Part shown: positions 53,687 to 64,000 of the stretch, in pieces | Numbering within the stretch: the first letter of the stretch is position 1 | Layout: each line of letters opens with the position of its first letter | Assembly (NCBI GenBank): GCA_004565275.1 | Contig: SDOX01000122.1 | Location: 818,642 to 882,641, forward strand | Source of the DNA: Nannochloropsis salina CCMP1776 | Lineage: Eukaryota; Sar; Eustigmatophyceae; Eustigmatales; Monodopsidaceae | DNA length: 64,000 bases | Direction of reading: 5' to 3' | The notes under the pieces: generated by a model | What the model was told of the DNA's origin: nothing | Database searches by the model: none | The model's input: the letters and a program-made list of their open reading frames with translations, nothing else | Program-made: the position numbers and the translations under genes

Positions 53687-56185
53687 ATGTTGCTCTCGAC
53701 AATGATGCGCAGCGGGCGCCGCTTGGCCTTGCACTCTCTGCAAAATCAGGCACGGTACGAACTACATATATCTGTCTCTGTTACTAAAAATGTCGGTGAT
53801 GTCTCCCTTTATTAGTCTGGTGTGCCATAGGAAGTTTTGTCGTGCGTGCTTTAGGTATTTTGCTTGTGGTGCGGTCATCCGCCATATGTAGGTTGCACAG
53901 GTGCGAGATCTAGCCTCATTTCATTCGTGCTTGATAAAGTTCGACACGACTACATCTTAAAAGTTTCCAACCTGCTTCAGCACTTTCATAATATCACGCG
54001 TCCAACTAGCGTGGACCGTCTTGAAATAAAATGAGCCTAGGCATCCTCTAGGCATTCTCGGGTCTACTCCTCGGCACGTTTATAATCAGCCCATCCCGTC
54101 CATCAACCATAGCTTCTCACCATCACGTGGCATGTATCCATGACACAGTGCATTCGCTTCCCCTGCCGTCTCTGCCTTGGGCTTGGACAAACTGGGAATC
54201 ACAAACCCCACCACTATCTTCCGTAACCTGTCCTATCCGGATTTAGCCAAGCATGAGGAGGCCAACAAGGAGGTACGTCTCCCTCATCTCTTATTCGTCG
54301 AGTTGCCCGCAGTGACTTTTCCTGGCATGTGTCATCGATGATGTGTAAGACACCCACGTTTGCTATGATTTTGAGCGGCTTCATGCTTCTTCCCTTTCAT
54401 TCAACCACCTGCTATGAGGAGCCCGTCCTGTGTCCTCCGACAGGATATCCTTCCTCCTGCCTCTCCCTCTCTATCCTGCCATTTTACGATCTCTCCCGGT
54501 TGTTTAGTGCCGAAATACTTTCTCACAGCTTCCTTGCTTCTTTTCCCTTTCGCCCTCTCAGGGAACCTTTGTGGCGAATGGCACGTTCGCCGTGGACACA
54601 GGCAAGTTCACGGGTCGGTCGCCTAAGGACAAGTGGATCGTCAAGCAGGCTCCCAGCGAGGATAACTTGTGGTGGGGCTCGGTGAACCAGCCCATGAAAG
54701 GGGAGGTGTTTGAGGAACTCTACAAGAAATGCGTCGCGCACTACAACAAACTGGACAAGGCCTATGTTTTTGACGGCTACTGCGGAGCCAACCCCTCCTC
54801 CCGCAAAAAGGTGCGCTTTCTCACGGAACAGGCCTGGCAGCAGCATTTCGTGACCAACATGTTTATCAGGCCCCAGTCGACGAAGGAGATTGAGGGCTTT
54901 GCCCCGGACTTCACCATCATCAATGCTTGTCGTGTGGTGGACGAGAAGTGGAAGGAGCACGGGATCAACAGCGAGGTCTTTGTCGCCTTCAATCTGGAGA
55001 AGAAAGTGGCGATCATCGGGGGTACCTTTTACGGGGGCGAGATGAAGAAAGGGATCTTCTCCATGATGAACTACTGGCTGCCTCTTGAGGGGATCATGCC
55101 CATGCACTGCTCGGCGAACAAGGGCAAGGCGGGGGACACCGCCCTCTTCTTCGGTCTGAGCGGCACTGGGAAGACGACGCTTTCTGCGGACCCGGGCCGG
55201 TACCTGATCGGCGACGATGAGCACGGATGGGACGACCACGGCATCTTCAACTTCGAGGGCGGGTGCTACGCCAAGACCATCAACCTCTCGGAGGAGAATG
55301 AGCCGGACATTTATCGGGCCATCAAGCGGGACGCCATGCTCGAAAACGTCTACATCGACCCCACTACCAAAGTCCCCGACTACTACAACACGAGCAAAAC
55401 CGAAAACGGCCGAGTCTCCTACCCCCTGCACCATATTAACAACTATGAACCCACCTCCATGGGTGACCATCCCGATAAAGTCATTTTCTTGACCTGCGAC
55501 GCCTTTGGAGTCCTTCCGCCCGTCGCGAAGCTCTCTCCGGGACAAGCCATGTACCACTTTTTGAGCGGTTACACGGCCAAAGTGGCGGGCACGGAGCGTG
55601 GCATCACTGAGCCGCAAGCCACCTTCTCCGCCTGCTTCGGCGCCGCGTTTTTGACATTGCACCCCACAAAATACGCAGACCTGTTGCAGAAAAAATTGGA
55701 GAAACACGGCACGGTGCGTGAAAGAGGCCAGAAAGACGTTTGCATGCCTGTGAGAATTCAAGTTTACTTGTCGTAAGACTCAGCGGCGTGCCTCTATGGG
55801 AAGACTCGAGCACATCTCTCACCCTCTCCTCGGTCCCATTCATCCCTCCATACAGGCTACCTACCTTGTCAACACGGGCTGGACCGGCGGGGGTTACGGT
55901 GTGGGCAAGCGCATGAGCATCAAGAACACTCGTACCTGCATCGACGCCATCCTGGACGGATCCATCAAAAACGCGTCGTTCTCGACAGACCCGGTCTTCG
56001 GCTTCTCGGTCCCAAAGGCCCTCCATGGCGTGGCCAGTGACGTCCTGGACCCTCGGACGGCATGGGCAGACAAGGCCGCGTATGACGCGCAGCGTTTGAA
56101 GCTGGGGGCAATGTTCCAGAAGAATTATACCAAGTACGTGACGCCCGGTGTGACGGATTATTCCTCGCACGGGCCCAAGGTTTAG
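53687..56185 (+). CDS. PCKA: Phosphoenolpyruvate carboxykinase, ATP-dependent, mitochondrial
   Basis: Four exons are inferred (53687-53754, 54149-54272, 54562-55713, 55856-56185), giving 557 residues, all phases consistent. The N-terminus [20 protein letters not shown] then AR|AFASP is a classic mitochondrial presequence with an Arg-2 cleavage site. ATP-type PEPCK signatures: [14 protein letters not shown]-like [25 protein letters not shown], the P-loop [13 protein letters not shown] (about 260-272), IGDDEHGW, and [16 protein letters not shown]. It interconverts oxaloacetate plus ATP with PEP plus CO2 for gluconeogenesis, and in some algae possibly for carbon concentration. The long intron 1 (394 nt) separates the targeting peptide from the enzyme. 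Confidence 0.95.
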
Positions 56186-56816
56186 AGAGGGAGGCGCCCA
56201 GAGGGCAGGACGAGGATGCTCGGAGGACTCGCCTGCGGGAGCGTGTCAACGTGGCAGTCTCAGACCCTCCATCTCGCCGTGCCTGGCGGAGACAAGTGTG
56301 GGTAAACGGACTTACGAGAAGCCAGGCTGCGGAAGTGCACCGTGGGGTGGAATGGGAGCGCTAACGAGGACAGCTTGAAACGGAGGACCCTGTCGCGGGG
56401 AGGGCAGGAGGGGGGCAGAGAGGAGACATGGAAGGAAGGATGAAGAGGATAAGCGCGACAAGAGGACGTGGGCGGGGCAGCAAAGCAAGTACTTTTGGGA
56501 CGAAAAAGAGGCAGTCGTGGGCCTTCTGGACAATACCTTAAGCAATCGACGCGCATCAATGAGCTTACGAAGAGAGGAGAAAGGGCACTCCAAATGTAGG
56601 CAAAGGGAGGTGAGAAAGAAAGAGAAAAGAATTCCGCCAAAGGACTTCAGGCAATACTTCCTCGGCTGCCGCGACTCGGTTTTGGGATTTCTTTAGCCGC
56701 CACCACCGCCATGCTATGCGTGGGGGGGATCCCATGCATCTACTTACCACTCATCCCCGTATTCTTTGTCCAATCACGCCTGATTCCGCCTGTCATTCCC
56801 CCCCTTTGGATTGAGA
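56186..56816. other. Convergent gap
   Basis: Between the PEPCK stop (+) and the nominal stop of the next minus-strand gene. A strong minus-strand donor (GTAAGT at 56747-56742) suggests the minus gene may extend into this gap through a further exon. Confidence 0.35.
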
Positions 56817-58369
56817 TCACGCTGGCCTTCGCCCTCCCCCTCTCCCCCCCTTCCCTCCGTCGCCACCCTCTGCATCCCGCGCCGTGCGGCCCCCTGCTAA
56901 CGTGCTCTCTCGAATGAAGAAACATGAACTCATGACGTAGGTCACCAGATTCGCCACCAAGGGGACAAATATGTTTTCCGGCAAGTCCCCCGTCGGATAC
57001 TTCAAGGCACACCAGGCTCTACCGCCCGCCCAGGCCCCCGCGGTCGACAATGCCATGAATGCCAAGGACAACAGGAGCTTCGTCCACTTGATGGGCCGCC
57101 GCTCCCGCCTGTTTGCCAGCTTGGCCTCCCCACGGTTGTATATGGGCCCTGCGTGGGAGACGGTGGTGATCACGTATTTCAAAGGGACGAAGTCCACCGC
57201 GTTCCCGAACCAGAGCGCCAAGGCCAGCCCCACAGTGCCCGGCCACAGCAAGCGCCGGAGGTTGGGCGCTTCCAGGGACTCGCCGAACGCCATCAGTACG
57301 AACCGCCCCATTTTCACCAAGCGGGTGATCTGCAATGCTCGCAGCAAGGGGTTGTTCACCACGGCCGTGAGCGGGCCCGGTTTCCCTTTCAAATCCGCGG
57401 GCGAGAGGTCGAGGGCCGTCATTAGGTCCAGGGTATCTTTCGGGGAAATTTCTAGAAACCTCTCATCAAGCAGGCGCATGTCCATGCCCCCCGGAGGCTT
57501 CACCGCCTGTCCGTCCAGCTGCAGGAAGATGCGGTGCTCGAAAATCTTGTCCCTAGCCCAATCGATCATAATCCGCTTCTTCCGATCCTTCTCATACTTG
57601 ACCAGCAAGGCTTCAACCTTGGCGGCGAGTTTGTCATCCTCGATGTCAGGAGGGACCCCCAAAGAGCGACAGGCCTCGACGTAGTCGTCATGCCTCAAGC
57701 TTTCGTACGCGGGATTCTTCCGTCGCAGCAGCTTGTGCCATCGCGAGGCGGGCGGCAGGGTGGCGAAGAAGTCTGTAAGTCGGGGCAGGCGGAATGCTCC
57801 AGGCTTCAGGTCGGCTGTTTTTTGAGGGATGAAGGTCACTTCTTTCCATCCACTATCATCGTTTTCAAAGGCTCCCGGACCGGAGGAAGCGGCGGAATGA
57901 AGTCGCGTGGAGGCACGTGGGGGCTTCGACTCCCGGAGAGGCCGCCACAATGGGGAGGCGGAAACTGACCGGGAAGGAGAGTTTATGATATAGGCTGTGG
58001 TTGTGTGGCGCAGGAAAAGAGTACTGCATTACAAGAGGGTCGCGAAAGAGGAACTGTCTAATGATTTTGTGGCATATGTTGCACTGTTAGAGGTCGATGG
58101 CTTGGACTGCATCACTTCCAGCGTAGGCCGGTACAACGCGAAATGTGCGCGAGTGGCCCCAAGGCATGGAGACACGCAAAACATAGCAGAATAGGACCAA
58201 AAGGAAATAACGATGGTGCATGCTGCTTGAAATATGGGGTTTGGCGGCTGAATCATGAAGAAGTGTACTGCTTACCTGAAGATGAGGACGCCAGTATAGC
58301 ACACAAGACAACTCTTATCAGTATCCCGTGAGACTGTCGCGAGACGCTACCAAAGAAGCTCTTTTTCAT
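56817..58369 (-). CDS. Plastid-targeted membrane protein, unknown family
   Basis: Two exons are inferred: 58369-58276 and 57964 to a stop at 56817, 413 residues in phase. Exon 1 is a signal peptide (MKKSFFGSVSRQSHGILIRV then VLCAILASSSS), so plastid or secretory targeting is likely. Exon 2 holds a soluble helical domain (YVEACRSLGVPPDIEDDKLA, KYEKDRKKRIMIDWARDKIF), then three to four membrane segments (LLWPGTVGLALALWFG, LLLSLAFMALSTAGAWAGG, IFVPLVANLVTYVMSSCFFI). The last 30 residues become Gly/Arg-rich and are probably not real coding sequence; a strong GTAAGT donor at 56747 points to a different 3' end. No family recognised. Confidence 0.5.
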
Positions 58370-59130
58370 GGTGCCTAATCACAGCAACGCAGTTCTTGAG
58401 GGGACGCCGTCCTGATGTATGTGTTGCGTGTGGTAGAGTGAGGAGGGGATACTCGACTGTCTTTGCTGCTTTTCTAAAGCTTCGTGATACTGTCTGGCAG
58501 TCCAGGGAGGATACATTGGCATGAAGACATTCGTGCCGATCGTGCCACGTTAAAGAGTTTCACCCATTCGCGCGGTTTTCCGTCTCGAAAGCCGCCCACC
58601 GCAGCAACCCTGCGATGGGTTGAAGGGCCTGTCAAGTTGTTTCCGAGGCCACGAGAAACAATCGGGGCAACAGAAATAAATCCCGGGCATGACCACCAAA
58701 ACCTGCGGCCTGTCCGCCTTTCCTTCACAGCATGGTGCTCAACTCACTTTCATGTTGTCTCCATGGCCATGACACCCGTGGTAGTGCCGGATGAGGCGGA
58801 TAAAGGGCCTCAAGCCCTCTTTGTGCTCGAGCGCGCGTCGTCATCGTCAATTTGAATCACCGAGGCATCATGTCTCTGGCGCCATCTCAGCACCTTTCCC
58901 GAGCTCATCCCCATCACTCTTGTTTCCATTGTTTCTCACCAGTAAAGACTTTCAGTTGCGCCTGGAGGACATCGATTGCCGGGGGAGTGCATAGTTACAT
59001 TAAAGGAAGGCAGGAGTGGCTGAGACTGAGGGAAGATCAGGCGGTATAGTAAGAGGGATACAGCCCATTATCAGTACGCGCATCGCCCGCAATCCATAAA
59101 AAGAAAGCACCTCAACAAACATTCATTGCC
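58370..59130. other. Divergent intergenic region
   Basis: Between the unknown membrane protein (-) and the bZIP gene (+). No coding frame with features; both promoters expected here. Confidence 0.4.
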
Positions 59131-59990
59131 ATGGCATCACTTTATCCGTCGCATCCCGCGGGCAACGACGAGGGCAGCGCAGGCTCGTACTCTGTCTCAG
59201 ATAACGGCTCCCCCATGCCGGCTGTGGCTCGAGGGGGGGGCGGAGGAGGGAGGGGGGGGGGACAAAAGCAGGGGGGAGAGGTGGCGGAAAGCGAGGGGGT
59301 AATGCCGGTGTTGGTGGGGACGATAAGCGCAACAAGAAGCTGGAACTCAATCGCATTGCCTCACGGGAGAGTCGAAAACGGAAAAAGCGTCGCCTGGAGG
59401 AGCTTCAACGATCTGTCCTTTACTTGACGCACGAGAACCATCAACTCCGTGAACAAAACGAGCTTCTGCGGCAAATGCTGGTGGGGCGCATGCCAGGGGC
59501 GGCCGCCGGTCAGCAGGGTCCGCCGCTCCAGCCCTCGCAACGTCCAGGCAGTCCCAGTTCAGGGCCCACACCCGTATCACTGCCGCCGCAGCATCAGCAA
59601 CCGGCGCCGCAACAACAACACCAATATCAGCAACAGCAGCAGCAGCTCCAGCAGCTGTCGCACCAGTTTCCGTCGAAGGAGGAAGGACCTGGCGGGCGGG
59701 CAGGTGCTACGGCCATCATGCTTCCCGCCTCTGCCACGGCCGCGCAACACCGGAGCATGGGAGCGGGAGTAGGGGCCGGCGGAGGAGGGGGAGGAGGACC
59801 TTTATCGTTGCCCAGTGTAGGAGGGATGGTCGGGGGGTTAGCCCAGCTCCAACAGCGACCGCAACAGTACGGAGGAGGGGGAGGGGGAGGGGGAGGGCGG
59901 GGTCCTAACGGATTCGGGAGCTCCGGCCCCACGGACGAGGGAGCGGAGGGCGACGAGGACGATGATCTCCTTGAAGAGGATGACACATAG
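59131..59990 (+). CDS. bZIP transcription factor, frame interrupted at a poly-G tract
   Basis: Translation from ATG 59131 (GCCATGG context) opens MASLYPSHPAGNDEGSAGSY in one frame. The bZIP lies in another, read from about 59300 to the stop at 59990: basic region NRIASRESRKRKKRRLEELQ (N-x7-R), then a heptad zipper SVLYLTHENHQLREQNELLR, then Gln-rich, Gly-rich and acidic segments ending DDDLLEEDDT. The switch falls after G8 and G10 runs at 59232-59261. Either one base is missing from a G-run in this sequence, or a 47-nt intron (59281-59327, no pyrimidine tract) is removed. The DNA-binding assignment is secure; the N-terminal join is not. Nuclear regulator, target unknown. Confidence 0.7.
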
Positions 59991-60502
59991 ATGGGACAGG
60001 GGGGGGTGCCAATAAGGGGGACACGTCTGGTTTGAGAAATTACTGCGCGCCCACGACTCCCACCGCGTGTGCCGGGGAGGAAGGGACACGCTTGTGTGGA
60101 CGAGTGCTTAAGGATCAAAAGTTTTCGACGACACAGACACGTGTATGGGTTTTGCAGGGAAACAATGGTGTTGTGCAAGCCGAGAAAATTTGTGTATAGC
60201 GAGAAGTGGTTGATGCCACGGGACCTACGGGGGATGTGGTTCCTCAGAGGCAACCAATGGATTCTCATTCTTAAATTTCGAATCAATTTCACTGGCTTTC
60301 ACTGACATTTGTTTGGAGAGGCCATGGAAATCTCAACAGATGGGGACAGAACGGCAGAGATCAAAGAAGCATGGACTTGTCAAGCTCCAAAAAGATGCAT
60401 CTAGACAGCAGACACAATTTGCTTTCTTTTTCGCTCTCAGTTGCATGGTGTGTACCACCGTCCAATTCCTTTCTGTGCTAGCTTTGGTCCCTACAGAAGT
60501 GC
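59991..60502. other. Convergent 3' gap
   Basis: Between the stops of the bZIP gene (+) and the cyclophilin gene (-). No gene supported. Confidence 0.4.
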
Positions 60503-61398
60503 CTAGAGCACGCCCGCCGCCGTGATCTTGATGGGCAGGGTGGGCACATTACTCGGGGGCTTCACCTCCACTTTCTCCACTTCTTTCAGCACCTCCAAGC
60601 CTTTCGTCACCCTTCCAAAAGCCACATAGCGCCCATCTGCCCAGGAACCGTCCTTCCCCATATTGATGAAGAATCGCGAGTCGACCATGCCTGATTTATC
60701 GTTCACCATGGAGAGCATTCCCTCCAACGAGTGCTGCACCCGCAACGTTTCCTTAGGCAGCGGGGTGCCACCTTCCAAGGAAGAGCGTCCTGTCGCCCCT
60801 CGTTTTTTACTTCCGATATCGCCCATCTGTATGGAAAAGTCCTTGAGGACGCGATAAACGTTGCTGCCCTTGTAACCGTCCCGGCACAGGGCTTCGAAAT
60901 TTGCTGCGGTCTGTGGGCACACTTTTCCATACAGGGAGACCTCAATCCTGCCGAAATTGGTCTTTTCTGAAGCAAATTCTAGAAAACAGACAGACGTTAT
61001 AGCGGGCTCCGTGATATTAGGGAAAATGGGGTTGCTCACTTCTACTTGGTCATAAGGGGCAGAAAGGGTGGGGGAGTTGCTTGCGGCAGTAGTCAAAAGC
61101 AGCACGGTTGTTGCTGCCTTTTTGAACACATGGCGTCGATCGTCACCTCTTCTAGCGGGCGCTGCGCTCAAACTTATGTCCCTCCTCTGTTTATGTGGGT
61201 TGGGTAGACATACAAATACAAATGGTGTCCTGGTGTGCTTTTTACTTCTGGTACACTCCCCGGTCCGACCCCGTCGACTGCCCAGCACTCTTCATCTCTC
61301 ACCTGTCTTGGCCCTTGCACAGTTCCTACAAAACCCTGAATTACCAAGCTGGCCATCAGAAGCATTATCATGCTTAGACAGCTTTGCGTTTGCCGCAT
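60503..61398 (-). CDS. Thylakoid-lumen cyclophilin-type peptidyl-prolyl isomerase
   Basis: Two exons (61398-61330 and 61186-60503) give 250 residues. Exon 1 encodes the signal peptide MRQTQSCLSMIMLLMASLVI then QGF, with the Phe at the plastid junction. Exon 2 begins with the transit part and a twin-Arg lumen signal (ARRGDDRRHVFKK then AATTVLLLTTAASNS). The cyclophilin fold follows: FGRIEVSLYGKVCPQTAANF, YRVLKDFSIQMGDI, SMVNDKSGMVDSRFFINMG and VAFGRVTKGLEVLKEVEKVE. The catalytic Arg region is conserved, but SRFFI replaces the usual SQFFI, so isomerase activity may be weak. Lumenal cyclophilins assist photosystem assembly. Confidence 0.87.
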
Positions 61399-61589
61399 GT
61401 CTGTTTCCAAGGAGGGTTTGCAGCGTGTCAAAAAATGGGGCAGAACGGTCAAGCGGCCTCGCCAACGACAAAATCGCTTGTAGACGCGAGGTCGAGGCCC
61501 GTTCATTCTAAAAGGCATCAGTCAATGCACGTTTGACAATCATTGCCGAGAAACTTACGCAAGCGCACGTTCCTTTTCCACCAGAAAAT
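61399..61589. promoter_or_regulatory. 191-bp divergent promoter of two lumen-protein genes
   Basis: The gap between the start codons of the lumenal cyclophilin (-) and the unknown lumenal protein (+) is only 191 bp, so the two promoters must overlap. No specific binding site was recognised. Confidence 0.45.
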
Positions 61590-62913
61590 ATGCAGTCCAG
61601 AGGACGGGTTCGCGTCCTACCACTGGTGATGCTTCTCGCCATGCCTGATGCCATCCCTGCTTACGTTTTTAATCGGCTGCAGTATCACAAGCTGATGATG
61701 ACATCTGACGATTCTTTACGGTCCCTCTCTCGGAAAACAATGCTGACGAAAGGCCTGAGTAGTCGACGCACAGTCGTTGACTCTGGTGCTACTGCTGGGA
61801 AGCTAGCGGCGGCCTTGTTTCTCACACATCCTTCGGCTGCACAGGCTCGTATAAAGGGAGCCGCCGAAATTGATGCGGAAGCATATTTTCAAGATCTCTT
61901 GAAAGGTAATCCGCTGACAGGGGGAATTGAGCAATCTGCAATTGAAATTCGACCTGCTCGGGTGCTCGATAAAGAGTTCGCGACATTTTTGGACAAAACA
62001 ACATTAAAATTATTAAGCGAAACGTCGGGCGTCTCTATGGAAGGTGTGGAGAGGGAAGTAGCTGCTTTCAGACAAGCTGTGGAGCCAGGATTTCAACGAC
62101 GGGCGCCCTTTCCAACGGGCGACTTGAGCAATGAACGGTGTTTCGACTGCTATTCTTATGCCGATTTCCGTGTCGCGGCAAAGCTCCTCCCCAACCTGCG
62201 CGCCCGAGCCACTTTCGTCCGTCAGCTGGGAGAGACTGTTCTTGGTGAAATCTTTGAGGGTCTAAGGGCAATCGATGCAAAAGCCGTGCCTCGAACGTAC
62301 GATGCGCAAAAAGATGGGTTGGAAGAGGCACTAAGCGGGCTTAGCAGAATCCTTGCTTACATGAAATTGAAAGGCTTTCTGAAAGATTTCCGGGTGAACG
62401 CCGATGACTACGACCGAGCCTCCTGGGATGAAGGGTTCAGCCTAGAGGTCCTGGTAACGGTCGTAGAACCAGCGACATTGGGAGGAAACGTTCAATTCAC
62501 CGGGGAAGGGTTTCTTTTTCATCCGGACTACGTCGCTGAAACCTTGCTGGCCTACTTGGCACTTTGTGGTGTACGGAACGCAAAAGCACTCCAGGTACGG
62601 AAAACGCATTTTGATGAGGGACACAATGTGCAATCTTCGATGTCTATGACAATTTGAGAACGTCCGAATTGGGTATCGCATTATTTTGTTTTTGAGCTTC
62701 ATACGTTCGAAACAGTCTTACCTCTCCGCCAAACCTTGAGGGCCGTCATGAACTGCCGTATGAGGACGAAATTGTCAATGTGGGTCACTTTCCTGCATTA
62801 TTCTCTTCATTACACAGTACCTGCTCGACACGGAGTATCGTCCAAATCCGAAGGACTACAACCCCACTGAAGTTTTGTATCAAATAAGTCTCGGAAAGGG
62901 ATCAGAAAATTAA
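61590..62913 (+). CDS. Thylakoid-lumen protein of unknown function
   Basis: Two exons (61590-62594 and 62818-62913) give 366 residues; CAG|GTACGG and TTACACAG junctions are in frame. An upstream in-frame Met at 61533 exists, but the signal peptide begins at 61590 (MQSRGRVRVLPLVMLLAMPD). A second targeting segment follows a twin Arg (SSRRTVVDSGATAGKLAAAL) and ends PSAAQA, a typical lumen cleavage site. The mature part is helical with a cysteine pair (NERCFDCYSYADFRVAAKLL) and a C-terminal beta-like part (FSLEVLVTVVEP, GNVQFTGEGFLFHPDYVAET). No family recognised. The divergent neighbour is another lumenal protein. Confidence 0.7.
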
Positions 62914-63196
62914 GGGGTGGCAACATCATTCATGTATTATTTTATAAAACGACTAAAGCATTCAAATACAAATAATTGAAGATAAGCCTACACTCATTTT
63001 GTTCTCGGTATCTTTGTAACGTGCAATTTTTCTTTAAACATTATTTTGTTACGATGAGAGTTGGGGGGGAGGTTGCTCGCCGGCAAGTGACCGTCTAATT
63101 GCGTCATCCGCTCCTTGTATTGGTGACGTGAAATATTTTTCAGCTTCTTTCAACGCATTCCCACTCGAACTAATCATTGAATGACAGACAGTAGTC
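62914..63196. other. Short intergenic gap
   Basis: AT-rich sequence upstream of the UNG gene; the expected promoter position. No gene seen. Confidence 0.4.
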
Positions 63197-64000
63197 ATGA
63201 CACAGTCAAAACTATCAGCGTTTTTCCGTTCGTCAAGCCACAAGAAAACTGCGCCGAAAACGGGCGAGGACTGTTCGTCTGAAACGCGGCTGGAAAAACG
63301 GGTTTTGGACGACATTGATGATAACAGCGGTACATTGGAGAAGCATGACGTTGTGGCTGTTGTACAGCCTCCCGAGAAGAAAACGGCTTGCGGGAAAAAA
63401 ATCGAGGTTACCGCGGCATCGTTGGCTTTTGCTGCTCCCTCGAAGTCCTCCCCTACTCCATCGCCCTCTCCTTGTCTGCCACCGGCCCTGACAGCCCATC
63501 CCGTGCTGCAGTCTCTCGACGCGATGGACGATGGTTGGCGTCACTTTGTCGTGTCTCAGGCTGGCAAACCCTACTTTTCGCGGCTTCTTGCATTCCTTTC
63601 GCAAGAAATTACTAGTAGGCAAGTTGTGTATCCACCCTATCCCTTAGTGTTCTCTGCCTTAACCCTCTGCAGCTGGCTGGATGTCCGGGTAGTTATCATT
63701 GGCCAAGACCCTTATCATGGACCGAATCAAGCGCATGGGCTGGCATTTTCAGTGCTGCCTCCTACGCAGCCCCCTCCGAGCCTCAACAACATGTTCAAAG
63801 AGGCGATGGAGGACGTCAGCGGATTCACTAAGCCCTCGCACGGAAATTTGGAAGCCTGGAGCCGGCAAGGTGTCCTTTTGCTCAACACGGTGCTTACAGT
63901 TCGTCGTGGGCAGGCCAATTCACATAAGGGTAAAGGATGGGAAACGTTCACGGATGCTGTGATCAAGGAGCTGGACGTGAAGAAGAAGGGGTTGGTCTTC
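63197..64000 (+). CDS. UNG: Uracil-DNA glycosylase, runs off the right end
   Basis: An open frame from ATG 63197 continues to the window edge without a stop, 268 codons visible. Residues 3-10 are QSKLSAFF, a consensus PCNA-interacting (PIP) box at the extreme N-terminus as in nuclear UNG. A disordered Lys/Ser/Pro-rich linker covers about 11-110. The family-4-helix core then shows VYPPYPLVFSA, the catalytic water-activating motif GQDPYHGPNQAHGLAFSV (169-186, Asp 171), PPSLNNMFKE and WSRQGVLLLNTVLTVRRGQA followed by NSHKGKGWE. The C-terminal His-Pro-Ser loop lies beyond the window. It excises uracil from DNA to start base-excision repair. Confidence 0.93.
   Translation, partial: MTQSKLSAFFRSSSHKKTAPKTGEDCSSETRLEKRVLDDIDDNSGTLEKHDVVAVVQPPEKKTACGKKIEVTAASLAFAAPSKSSPTPSPSPCLPPALTAHPVLQSLDAMDDGWRHFVVSQAGKPYFSRLLAFLSQEITSRQVVYPPYPLVFSALTLCSWLDVRVVIIGQDPYHGPNQAHGLAFSVLPPTQPPPSLNNMFKEAMEDVSGFTKPSHGNLEAWSRQGVLLLNTVLTVRRGQANSHKGKGWETFTDAVIKELDVKKKGLVF

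Overview
The window is nuclear DNA from a photosynthetic alga with a secondary, red-lineage plastid. It is most likely a eustigmatophyte close to Nannochloropsis/Microchloropsis, though that name is an inference. Supporting observations: spliceosomal GT-AG introns of roughly 90-460 nt; a light-harvesting protein of the red lineage; and several plastid proteins that begin with a signal peptide ending in an A-x-A-F type motif (ATAF, GFAF, ILAF, HAFV, AVAF), the bipartite presequence of stramenopile plastids. Genes are compact, on both strands, with 1-6 coding exons. No virus-like element, transposon, CRISPR array, rRNA or tRNA gene was recognised.

Layout. 1-13.6 kb: first exon of a plastid protein (-), a LOA1/Vps66-type acyltransferase (-), WDR82/Swd2 (+), a rhomboid protease (-), a thylakoid-lumen pentapeptide-repeat protein (-), eIF2-gamma (+), an MTH1-type Nudix hydrolase (-), CDP-diacylglycerol synthase (+). 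13.6-23.3 kb: a VPS9-domain protein (-), a plastid site-2 protease (+), a tail-anchored ARM-like protein (-), a PfkB kinase (+), glucosidase II beta (-). 23.3-37.4 kb: a triose-phosphate/nucleotide-sugar type transporter (+), a small membrane protein (+), a TMEM42-like protein (-), glutamine synthetase (+), plastid SufS (-), an unrecognised disordered protein (-). 37.4-50 kb: an ADD-type zinc-finger protein (+), a 900-residue Pro/Gly/Gln-rich protein (-), an RsuA-type pseudouridine synthase (+), a poorly resolved acidic protein (+), a light-harvesting protein (+). 50-64 kb: ER alpha-1,2-mannosidase (+), mitochondrial ATP-dependent PEP carboxykinase (+), an unrecognised membrane protein (-), a bZIP factor (+), a lumenal cyclophilin (-), a lumenal protein of unknown function (+), and the start of uracil-DNA glycosylase (+) running off the right end.

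These are mostly ordinary housekeeping and plastid genes, not a cluster. Functional themes recur: lipid synthesis (acyltransferase, CDP-DAG synthase), ER glycoprotein quality control (glucosidase II beta, mannosidase I), plastid biogenesis (SufS, site-2 protease, pseudouridine synthase, lumenal proteins) and nucleotide or DNA hygiene (MTH1, UNG). Gene models were built by hand from splice-site consensus and frame. For most multi-exon genes the exon lengths sum to a whole number of codons and the junction residues match the known family. The items most worth a second look are the stand-alone ADD reader, the divergent pair of lumen-targeted genes sharing a 191-bp gap, start codons isolated in 3- and 6-nt coding exons, and two stretches with competing unresolved frames.
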